Of a stretch of 64,000 nt of DNA, positions 1-10,718 are shown piece after piece. The stretch covers positions 7,385,694 to 7,449,693 of the forward strand of contig NC_092200.1 of the NCBI RefSeq assembly GCF_043641665.1, given 5' to 3'. Position 1 is the first letter of the stretch; every line of letters starts with the position of its first letter. The stretch is from Enoplosus armatus. Taxonomy: Eukaryota > Chordata > Actinopteri > Centrarchiformes > Enoplosidae. The notes below the pieces were generated by a model. It saw only the letters and a list, made by a program, of their open reading frames with translations. It had not been told where the DNA came from and searched no databases. The position numbers and the translations under genes are program-made.

Positions 1-3000
1 CCTCCTGGAGAACATAATTTATTTTTAGACCTTATTGTTGATGATGATACAGTATATCTCTCTCTCTCTCTTTTAGTTGCAGTAGTTTCATGCAGGTCCA
101 GCAACTTGATTTAATCGCCATTAAAAAAAAAACTTTTCTGCAACTTAACTATGACAAAACAGAAACTGTTTTGCACAAGTATCCAAAACTAATTAGACAT
201 CTTGAACAGAAAGTTAATTATGCTGTCTAAATTTCAAGCTGTTTCAGTTCAACTAAGAAATATTGCAAACATGAAGCCTCTTCTTCATCTAAACTGGCTG
301 GGACTTTTGTGTTCCAAGGTCACAACTGAAAACTAAATGTGACTGTATTATTGCTGTTGCTGCACCTTGAATTTGAAACAGCCTTCCTCAAAGTCTTAGA
401 GAAGCTTAATCACAGCATATTTTCAAAAATTCAGCTTGAGATGTATTTGTTTTCACTGGAATGTTCTATGTGCAAAGTATGTTTTTGCCATTTTATGCCT
501 TTTCCTTTTTATGCAGAGATTTGACAGTAGAGAGATGACAGGGAATGAAGGGGGACAGATGGATAATAACATGCGACAAAGGTCCTGAGCCAGACTTGCA
601 CTGGGGATGCCACAGTCCATGATCAGTGCCCAAAACCTCTAAGCCACCAGGACATCACACGTACATATTTTTACTTTTTCTTTGTTTGTTTAGCCACATT
701 TTTACATATTCTGTAGTTTACATTTTCTTTCTTTTTGTAAAGCACTTTTTACCTATTTGTTACTTCACCGGACAGTTTTGTTGGTATGCTACTCAATTTA
801 ATGGTAGATATGCAGGAATTGTAGAATACCATTTACAACAATTTAACTGCCACAACTGGGTATTAAACTACTTCTGTTTTTACCACTGTAAGCACAGAGA
901 AAGTGTGGCAATAGACTGCAATGCTCCTCACCCAGAACACAGTTTAGACAAAATACGTCAAAATGTCTCAGCACCATTAGATCTGTCTTTGCTCCACTGG
1001 TTTGGATGATTTGGGTGATGCACTCTGCTCAGCCAGGAACAAGTCTGATGTGGGTAAAGAGTTCAAAAGGTGCAGGGCTTTTTGGTAGGACGTTCCCTGT
1101 TATGTGTGAAGTTCACGGGGACAGGTTCAAGGAGTTTCCGACAGATTCTGGCGGAGACGGTGCTTCCTCCTCTGAATACCCCCGATGTGCCTGGGCCAGG
1201 AGGAGTTGCTTTTAACTTGTCAAAGTCAATACATCACTTTTCTTACTGGCTCGTTTCAAGGGCACCGCTTACCAAGACGAAACACATGGACCGTTCTAAC
1301 ATTAGGGTGGGCAAATTACTAATTTACATGATAAGACTTTGTATTTTTAAGATATGGTTACTATGGATACTGTCATAGTCTTACAAAATAATAAGTGTAC
1401 ATGTTTTTAAACAAAACAACTGTACAGAAGGCTTTTTGAGCCTGTTAAGATGTTCACTCGGTTGCAGAAGAATTGAATACCACTGCTCATATGATAATAA
1501 TTTATTTTCCATTTTACTCCTGAGGGCACATATGAATCACCTTATTATTTCGGGGTGTCTAAACTCTCTGCCCAGTTTCCTGTATCATACAAAGTCCTCA
1601 GTCCTCTGCCAGACCAGATCAACTAAGACATGTTGCCATCTCAACCTCATCCAGTCACAAGTGGTGCCAGACAATGGCTAATATATGTGTCAAATTTCCT
1701 GCCATTTGTGAAGGAAGTGAATTTGGTTTGGAAAGATTTTGCAGAGGATGGCAGATAAACCTGTTGTCATTACTTTTTTCCTTTTTTGTGGCGGATCTTA
1801 ATTCTTTTTAGACAACAACAATATACTGTTAGCCTCTCTTCTGTTTCCTCTTTATCATTACAAAAAATGTAGTAGAAAACTGTTGTTTTAGGGCCAATAA
1901 CAACTCGTGATTTACTATAATATCTAACTCTCATACCTACAGTCACTAGAGGGAGGAATAAACTTTACATTTTGCAAACCACACACTGAATAAAGATTTG
2001 GCTAACAAGAGAGTAACACCAATGCAACCATTTTTAAAAAAAAAAATTTCTAACCATTGAAGTGCTTACAACACTGCTTGAGATGTGAGGTGAAGTTTGG
2101 AGACTTTTCAATATGCTCTACCGCATGGGTTTTAGCTTGTTAAAAGAGGGAGAAAGTGGAGAACTATTTCTGCTTGCATCTTTGTCTTTGCTTACAACAA
2201 ACAAACAACAAAAGCTGAAGAGGAAAGTGACATTTAGTTTCTGTCTAGCATTTGACATTTTCATTACAGCCTAGCAAGGAAAGCTTGAAATGTAACATGA
2301 ATTCTATCATCAATTTTCAGTCATTATTTAAAAACAACTTCACGTAAAAACTTAACAACTATTTTATAGGTGAGTCAAATGCATTAATTCTGTTTGGGAA
2401 CAGAAAGGTTAAACGCCTGCTCTTCAGCACCATTAGCACTGTTATTTCTGGGGACAAACTGAAAATGCCTGGCATTTTTCCTAGACTGCAAGTGAAATAT
2501 AACACACAGCTAAAACCTGAAAAAACATCTCTACATAAACTACATAAGATTGTCAATTTTGTGAGACCTGTGACATGCTGAGAGGCTAAAGGTAAAGATG
2601 ATATCTTGTGTGAGATTGTATGATATAAGCACCCTATACTGGGCGTATATGTGATGGAAGTGTAGGGGGTTGGGGAGGTCATGGTTCAGCAGTGAAGCAG
2701 CCTTGTAAAATGCAAATTAGACTGCAGAATGCATAAGAAGACAGGCTTAAACTGACACTTTTATGACAGGGGAAATGTCATGAGAATGGTGGCTGCACAA
2801 CAGATCAAGGAAATTGAATTCTTCTGTGAATTAATCAGCTGCCCAGGCACTGTAATCAGTATTAATGAATTCAGTTTCTTACTGACTGGTTGGGAAAAGG
2901 GAATCCGGAAGTTAGCGAATCCCTATGCGCGCATATTTCTGTTCGAGGATTAAAAAACTGCAGGAAGAATTGCAGATCAAATTAAATTGGCTGAGATTAG

Positions 3001-3559
3001 CAAGTAGGACTGTTTATGTGTAAACTGTATGAGATACACGATCTAGAATGGTCAGGTTTGGGGGCAGAGTGTGTTTGAATGTTTTTAAGAGGCTCCAATC
3101 TCATGTACATATTACTTGGCGGTGTTGTTGGACCACAAGCTGGGAAGAAAACATAAAAGGTGTTTTCTCTCTCCTCCGTTGTATTGTACAAGTGCCTGAG
3201 GCTTCCATTCTGCCAGTCTGTTGAGCATATGGTATTTATTTCACCAATTTTAGTACAACAAATCGGTTTGGTCTCAATTCAAAACACTTTTAATTCCGAC
3301 AGATCCGCCCTATACGAAGGAGAGAGCAACCCACGCACTCAACTGGTTTAATAAGCTGCCCATTTAACAGTCTACACGTGAAAATAACAAGGCTTACCTA
3401 CATAACAGATTTAAATTAGAAGGGAATAAACTGCACACAAAAAAAAAATCTGTGAATCAACATAATGGCAGTGTGACTGAATCTGAGAAAGAATAGACAT
3501 TTTTCACCTGGACACTTAAATAGAACAGGAATTAATGTTATTATTTCAAAAGTCAGTGG

Positions 3560-3708
3560 GATTATCCTGTGGGGAACATGAATGTTTGTACCAAATTTCA
3601 TGGGAATTCATCCAAAAGCGAAATATTCCAGTCTGGACCAAAATGGTGGACCGACCGACAGACTGACATTGCCATCCCTAAAGCCACACCGCTAGCATGG
3701 CTAAAAAC
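3560..3708 (+). repeat. Fragment of a common percomorph non-autonomous DNA transposon
   Basis: The stretch from GGGGAACATGAATGTTTGTA through the ACCGACCGACAGACTGACAT motif to CTAGCATGGCTAAAAA follows a module I recognise from memory as widespread in perciform genomes. The same module (a statement that a peptide-free 'AACATGAATGT..TTTCATGG' block is followed by 'ATCCAT') recurs inside the fuller copy near 39.4-39.7 kb in this window. Only the 3' part is present here. Family assignment is from memory, not from a search. Confidence 0.6.
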
Positions 3709-5825
3709 TTATCAGGACAGTAGACGTGGACTGACAGTATTGCTTATTTTAATTATCTCAAACTTGGAGTGTTATACTCACAGCTGTTTTACCTCCGCAC
3801 TGTTTTTTCTTTTCTTTTTACTTCTTGTGTACACTCTACTACTTGTGAAAAGGGGTATTTTTCTGCCAAGGCGAATTTGCTGGTTATACAACATTCTGTT
3901 AAACTATTAATTTACTGTTGGGCAAACTGTGTGCTACTAAGGTATTCTCTTTTTATTTTTACCCTTATGTACTCTGTATAAAACATTAACGACTGTGTTG
4001 TACATCCTATAAGGACTTAATGTAACTAATTTGACACTTTTCTTGTCACTGTAAGCTACTTGATAATTCACTTTTACAATTCCTTTGGTCTTACTCTTGT
4101 TTGTGCTTGCTATGTCATCTTTTTCTAATTTTCTGTATCACTGAATTTGTTGTCCAATGCTGTTTTCACAGTTTCATCATTTCTTTCAGTGAAGACTTCA
4201 AAGGCCAACTGCTGTCGTCTTCAACCTGTGTGTTTAGCTCGCTGTGCATCTACACGCATAGTGAGGGCAGAGGAGGATACTTGCCCCCAATGTGCCAATA
4301 AATAAATATATCTTACTAGTTCTATAAATCAAACCAATACGCATAAGAGATTTCACCTCCAATGCATATTTTACTGGAAAGATTGCTTTTTTCTAAGTGC
4401 AGTTCTTGATTGGGGAACACATTCAAAAATTCATCTATAAAATTTCAATTGGCATGACTGCCAGTCTGGATAGCTGGTTTTCTCCTTCCTCTTAAAATTT
4501 AAAAAATGTTGAAAATGTGGTATTTTCAACAAAATACTGAACCAAAGTAAAACCAAGGTCATATACACAGTAGTAGAGACCATGGCATCGTGAACACACA
4601 TTCTTCTCCTGCATACATTTCATTAGGTGTTATAATATGATGATGGAAGTGGTATTAAACTGCTTTATATCAAAAGCAGAAGTAATGAGATGGACAAAGA
4701 TCCCTGCAGTTCATCTGAAGGGATGGCAGCAATAAATTAAGTAAAAGCATGTTTATTTGTGTTGCGTTTGTGCTTGTCTGCTGTTGTGTGTGTGACTTGT
4801 GGGTGTACTAATGTCACTGTTTACCTGTGCCTTCTGTGAAATTAGTCCTTCAGCCTCTCTGAATAAACAAAAGTGATCACATTCACAAACAAAGCATCAA
4901 TTACAGCTAAGACATAAATTTAAAGCATGAGTGAGCAGCAAAAAATTAGAGTTCCTCGCGTGATGTGAATCCACTTACATACATAGTATTCATCATCATC
5001 ATCATAATCAGACTCAACAGTCCCAAACAAAAACACTTCTAAGGTCAGGTATGATCAAGGATGAAATATAATCAGTTTTATCTGAACCAATAGCTGCCTG
5101 GAATATATAATTAACAGAAGTATTTTAATGACAGTAACAGCTAGCAATGTAGAGGGACAGTAAATAGGCAATTTGCTATTGATGGTGATAAACGCTCTGT
5201 AAAGGGATGTAGTGTGTCTGTTTTCATTGTAAGGCAGAGGGGCGTCAGAGCACAGTCAGCTTGCATGATCCTTTAGCGCCATCTAGTGATTAATCCACAT
5301 AGGCTTGCTTTGGGACACAATACAGTGAGCACAAACCAAATGTTGTGTTTGTGATGTAATATACTACTTCTACTCTTCCTCATCGCTCTTCGGCCTGTTT
5401 CTTACTTTACTTTAATTGATATAAGTCATAGTTTAAGGCACGTTCTCCACATGGATTTGCAAGTGAGTGTGACTTACTGTTTGGGTACATGCCAACTCCA
5501 TTATTTCTTGGACTGCTGTCTAGTGTGTCTCCCTTCCCCAGTGCCGAATGCATGCTGGGATGAACTGGGATAGTCTCCAGCCAACTGTGATTCTATAGAA
5601 AGAGTTAACCAACAGAAAAAATAGATAAAACTTAATTTCATTTTGCCCGTTTTCTCAATGTAATGCTCCCATCTATTTGGGCTAAATGGATTCTTCTCTG
5701 CTTATTCCATAATACAGAGGTTCACCAATGTGATTCAATCTTTTCTTTTTATTCCACCGAATCAATCAGTGAATTTGACTGTATAGAAGTTTATGAAGCA
5801 CAGGTTCTGTAATATATCAGTGGTC

Positions 5826-5826
<1 letters not shown>

Positions 5827-5858
<32 letters not shown>
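5827..5858 (+). repeat. (CAG)n trinucleotide microsatellite
   Basis: About ten and a half perfect CAG units lie in non-coding DNA, with no open frame that would use them as polyglutamine. The run is uninterrupted. Confidence 0.95.
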
Positions 5859-5862
<4 letters not shown>

Positions 5863-7047
5863 GTGGTTCATTCAAGACCTCTTTCATCGTTGGCCTCACA
5901 AACTATTTTTCAGTTTTTGCACATTTTTAGACAGGAAGGAAAAATTCTCTCAAAGAAGGTTAATACAATCCACATATCTGTACAGTGAACTAAGGAAAAA
6001 GATTTTTCCTGCAGTAGAAAATATATTTTGCTGGAACAAATTGCTTGAGTGAAACTAAACTTCTCCTGACCTGTCTATCATTCAGCGGAAGATAAATGCA
6101 GATATAAACAGTGTGCATATGTGTTGAGTGAGAGGGAGCCATATTTATAAGGCAGATTTGGAAATATTGGAAAAAAATATTTAATAGAGCTTAAAAGACC
6201 TAAAGACAAAGGCTTTTCTCTTATGTTTTTAATTTAGGCTTAAAGACAATAATATACCTCTTACAACTATGCCAAAACTACAAACATAAAAGAAGATTAT
6301 ATTCACTGGTGGAACCTAATTAAATATGTTTACTCAAATCTGTATTGAAGGTTAAGGGTCAAGGGCTAAACTTGGCAGTAATGATGACAGTGCTTAGCAA
6401 ACATGTTTAACCCAACTAAAAGCATTTCCTAGTATCATCTCCTTAAATAGATGTCTGGTTTGGAGGGATATAGAACCTGGTGTCCAGTGTTGTAAAACCC
6501 TGAATGTACAGACTATCAATTTAACAGTACTGGGTGACTACAAAAACTACAAAATATAGCATTTATACAAATTAACTGCATGAAAATCAAGAGTAAAAGA
6601 GCACAAAAATAAGTCCCAAATGCAGAAGTCTATGCTTTCAGTTCTACAGTCATGACGTGTCGACTTTACGTGCTGCGTCACCGCCATGCGTCAGTCTGAA
6701 TTGTAAACACTCCTCCTGCTCCAGCGGCAGCTTCCTCACTGATAGTTTGTGCAGTTAGCTAACATGATGTGCCAGCGTTTAATATTTCACCCTCGAAAGG
6801 TTTCCAGTCGTCGCTGCATATGTTCTTTCTGTTACTAATCCATGTAGATATCAGATGATGTTGTAAATTCTTTTTTGGGGCTTTACAACACCGCATCAAA
6901 TTACTGCCATAAAGTTAATCTTAGCTAGTTTCAGCTAGCTAACTCTCAGACGTGTAAAGTCTGCTTCTTTTGCAAAGTAACTAGACGCAACATTATTTCC
7001 GCTGCTGTATTTTTTAATGCTAAAAGCTCACCCTGCTCTGTGCTGAA

Positions 7048-9550
7048 ATGGTGCTTTCCTTGGTGAGCCTTTGTGCCAGGGAGGTGGTGAGTGACCACAG
7101 CTCGTCACCTCGCTGGCTGAGGTGGGTGCCCAGGGAGCTGTACCGACCGCTGCTGGAGGCCGCTTTCACCAGCTGCAGACCGCTGAATGTGGGTGAACTG
7201 GTGCAGAGGTGGCCTGAACGCACACTGCGTGTCGGCGGACGGAGGAAACAAGGGCAAACTGCGCCAAATCGACTCTGCATCCAGGCTCTGTTACTGGCAG
7301 TTGTCAGAGGACTGTCGGACCAAAGGTAACGTTAGGAAGTAGTTTATTATTCTAGCTAACGTTACAGCGTTTGGGTCATGATCTGTTATCTTGTTTATCA
7401 GTGTTGTTTCTGTGAGAAACATATACGACCCAGTTTCCTCTTTCTTCAAGTACAATTTTGAGGTACTTGTACTTTACTTTATTTCCATTTTATGCAACTT
7501 TGTACTTCTATTTCACATTTTGGAAGTCACCATTGTACTTTTTAAGTTTAGTTGCTTGTTACTTTACAGATTGCCATTACAAAATTATATATATGATAAA
7601 TTATTACGGATTATTAAGGATTAAGCTGGCAGTATATAAAGTACTTTGAATTAGCTCCACCTTTACCAGCTGCAACATTAAAGTGATGTACACATTAATG
7701 CATCAATAATTATATAATTATATATTATTCTGAAATAGGCCATTCTGCATAATGACTACTTTTACTTTTGGTAGTATATTTTGATGCTAATACTTTTGTA
7801 CTTTTATTGAAGTAAGATTTGGACTGCAGGACTTTCACTACACTGTTGTATATCTACTTTTACTTAAGTAAAAGATCTGAGTACTTCTTCCAACACTGCT
7901 CTTTCCTAGGTGTGCCTTGCAAATACTGGACCTCTGTGGACTGCAGGGAGATGAAGGAGGGATGGGAGACCCCATGGGAGGCTGGTCTCTGACTGTAGCT
8001 CTCTGCACTATGGTTGTTCAGGCCAGAGCTGGAGTACAGAGGGCACAGAGGAGAGAAGGAGAGCGGGAGAGGAAAAGGTTCTCAGCTCTGGAGAGAGAGA
8101 AGGATGTGAAAAGAGAAAGGGGGCAGTGGAAGAAGGAGAGGACACCAAATGGGGACGAGGCAAGCACAGATAAGGAGCCAGGGGGAAATGACAGAGAGAG
8201 GATGGGATCATTTGGGATTCTGGGTGAGGAGGAGCTGATTAAAGGTGTCAGGAGGAGGATGGAGATGGAGAGGAAGAGAGAGACCACAGTGACAGGAGGC
8301 AGTAGAAAGGAGACAGAAGAAAAAGATGTAAATAGTGATGTGTTGGTGCATGTGAGAGCTGATCTTTTTGTAAATGCTCGCTCTTGGGAGCGTGTTCGCG
8401 TAGCTCTGACCACATTGGGACCCCTTAAGCTTCAGTGCAGGCACCTACGTGTGGAAGAGATTTCAGTGTCTAGTATCAAGACCATGCTAGGCCTCCTGCC
8501 TCGCCAGGGCCTTCTGGGCATTGATGTTCGCTACAGCAGCCTCGGGGTGGCTGGCTTGGCTGAGCTGCTGCCTTTGATCTCCACCTTCCCTGTACTGAAC
8601 TCTCTTCGCCTGCACTACTGCAACTTGGATTTTCGCAGAGACTACCTTGGCCAGGAAGAGGCCCTGAGGGACTTGTCTCTGGGTTTGGCAAAGCTACAAG
8701 AATTGCGACGCCTCAGCCTCACTGCACTGCGCCTGCCTGGACAACTTCGTGTGCTGCTTAGGTGTGGCCTGATCCCACATTACATGAATGCTGCCCTGTA
8801 ACTTTTTACCTACACCTACACCTTAGTTAGTAGCACAATGTCACATTTTTTCTCAAATCTGCCAGACTAACAGTCATATTTAGAATTATGAGATTAAAGA
8901 CCGAACACAATCAGAGCTCTATAATGAATATCTGAATAATAAATATAATTTAAATGTTTTGTCCTTCCTTCTTTTGCTACAGCTCACTGCCTCGGCCTCT
9001 CGAGATACTGGAGCTGCCATATTTGAGCCTGAGCCCAGCTGACCTGGCATATCTGTCCTGCAGCCATCATGCTTCCACACTGCTGCAGCTGGATCTAAGT
9101 GAGAACCATCTGGATGAAAACACCCTGCCCTCCATCCGCCGCCTCCTCTCCCAGGCTTCCGGTAGCCTGCAGCACCTCTCTTTAAGTGGCTGCGGCCTGA
9201 CTGATGGCCTGCTGGGACTCCTGCTTCCCTCACTGGGAGGCTGCTGGACCCTCAAGAGCTTGGCTTTGGCCCTGAACCCGCTCTCCATGGCTGGCCTCAC
9301 AGACCTGGTGAGGATGGCTGTGAGAATGCCCTCCCTCCGTCACTTACTGTACCCGAACCCCCTGGAGGACTACCAGCCGGGCCTTCCCGACCTGCCCTCT
9401 AGCGCTCAGCTCTTAGACTGGCCGCTGGATGAAGCCACAGGCATCAACACGACCAGCAGCCAGCTCAACAGGGTGCTGATAGACAGCGGGCGCTCTGACC
9501 TCTTCCTGACATGCGACCTGCTCAATTATGATAAAGACTTGATGGACTAG
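7048..9550 (+). CDS. lrrc14: LRRC14-like leucine-rich repeat protein (PRAME/LRRC14 family)
   Basis: Coding exons: 7048-7325, 7910-8761, 8983-9550 (565 aa); all junctions keep frame. Family knowledge: LRRC14 is a PRAME-like LRR protein reported as a CUL2/Elongin-BC substrate receptor and as an inhibitor of the IKK complex. Seen here: an N-terminal SLVSLCAREV (residues 4-13) fits the BC-box pattern (S/T)Lxxx(C)xxx(V). Residues around 93-130 (QILDLCGL) and the LRR region from about 236 on (VRADLFVN, LNSLRLHY, LEILELPYL, LQLDLSENHL, LQHLSLSGC, NPLSMAGLTDL) match the family in order. Residues about 136-235 are an Arg/Glu/Lys-rich insert that I do not recall in mammalian LRRC14. The start is the first ATG of the long exon-1 frame. 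The paralogue LRRC14B is the main alternative; NPLSMAGL and SLRLHY favour LRRC14. Confidence 0.87.
7430..7898. repeat. MITE-like element filling most of lrrc14 intron 1
   Basis: The block running from TTTTGAGGTACTTGTACTTT to TACTTAAGTAAAAGATCTGA and CTTCCAACACTG is a repeat I recognise from memory as abundant in teleosts. It ends 11 nt before the exon 2 boundary. A short CAGTGTTG at about 7399 could be the opposing terminal repeat of the CAACACTG end, so the left boundary is uncertain. Confidence 0.6.
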
Positions 9551-10718
9551 AGCAGAGGTGAAGGGAAGGTGCATTTTAGTTTGCTCACCGACACATACCA
9601 GAGCAATGTGTATACACCTCACAATCAAATCGTCAGCCTAATGATGGTGTCTTATCTGTTTTTTATCTATTCTTTATCACCATCTGTCTATCTTATTCAT
9701 TTTATATTAAATACATAACTGGAACAAAGCAGCAAGACACTCAAAACAATGCAAACCTCCACCAATGCTCAAGAATCTCCTTTTTAGCCGTTATGTTCAC
9801 AGTCAAAATTGTACAAGATAAATGACAGGATTTCATTGTGTCTATGTCACCAAAGCAACAGGTTTGTTATTGTTGGGAGCACGAATGTGATCAGGAGATG
9901 GATTAGAGGATAACATTTATTTAAAAATGGAAGAGTTGGCCTGATGGCAGAGCTAGAGATAAGGTTTCCTCCTCTGGGGATGTAGGAATGTGCAGCTTTT
10001 AAGTGTGTGTGTGTGGGGGCAATAATTAGCCGTGCTTCAATAAAATGGTGCTATACTACTTTAATAAGTTCACTTGTTGCTGATTTTGTACCAAAAATGA
10101 GTTGGTGCTTTAAAATCAGGTTAACAGGATAGTTTGGATGCAAAGAGCAACGTCCCCTCTCGTGTCTTTACAACTGTCACCAGTACTTTCTTTATACAAG
10201 GCACTCATTGTAATATAGCATATGAACATGTGGCTACTACACGTCAACAACCAAAACTACAGTGGTTTCCTTTTATAACGTGTGTTTGCTAAATATTTGC
10301 ATAATTTTTCCTTAAATGGAAAACGAATGTAACTGCAAAATATTTAGGTTAATTTTAAATACATACCACTTCTTTCACCAAGTGTTTTTTCTGTTTAATG
10401 CACCAAGTAATGTATTTTCTCTTTGTGCTGTTCTATTTACATATTTGTCATGCTGTATTTCTTGAATATCTTGTTCAGGATTGTGTGTTTTTGTATTCAT
10501 TCAACTTTTACATCAAATCAAAAACTTTCATCATTATCAGGAAAATCAACCAAATCACCCCTTGCACCACATGAATGCATTTACATGCTGTCACAGAATA
10601 AATCAGTCATGAAGCAAAGTTTTATGAGTCACTTGATTGTTAATTAACATATTTTAAACTAATGTTTATATGGTTCATCAGGTGTGAATAGAATAGGAGT
10701 GTTACAGACTAAGAGGCA
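9551..10718. other. Convergent 3' intergenic region between lrrc14 and wdr97
   Basis: This is the tail-to-tail spacer holding the lrrc14 3' UTR and the 3' end of wdr97. An AATAAA for lrrc14 is listed separately. No canonical plus-strand TTTATT (a minus-strand poly(A) signal) stands out close to the wdr97 stop. The rest is AT-rich with no coding signal. Confidence 0.6.
10039..10044 (+). promoter_or_regulatory. Poly(A) signal AATAAA for lrrc14
   Basis: This is a canonical AATAAA about 490 nt after the lrrc14 stop codon, in the 3' spacer before the convergent gene. Cleavage would fall near 10.06 kb. Confidence 0.5.

Larger units (their letters stand above)
1..6660. other. Intergenic region with no recognisable gene
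   Basis: I see no coding exon here. The short open frames (the longest about 127 codons, near 626-1009) show no family resemblance, no repeat of exon-like splice sites and no codon bias. The sequence is AT-rich with poly-T and poly-A runs. It contains one transposon fragment near 3.6 kb and one CAG microsatellite near 5.8 kb, both listed separately. It could hold the 3' UTR or distal regulatory DNA of a gene to the left, which cannot be judged from this window. Confidence 0.6.

Noticed and set aside
626..1009. 127-codon open frame on the plus strand
   Set aside because: Composition is aromatic and low-complexity, there is no family resemblance and no splice or promoter context; it looks like a chance frame in AT-rich DNA.
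6764..6838. Short upstream open frame before lrrc14
   Set aside because: The transcription start is unknown and a leader intron cannot be excluded, so calling it a regulatory uORF is not supportable.
8018..8413. Minus-strand frame antisense to lrrc14 exon 2
   Set aside because: It is the shadow of the Arg/Glu-rich insert; the plus-strand frame matches the LRRC14 family on both sides.
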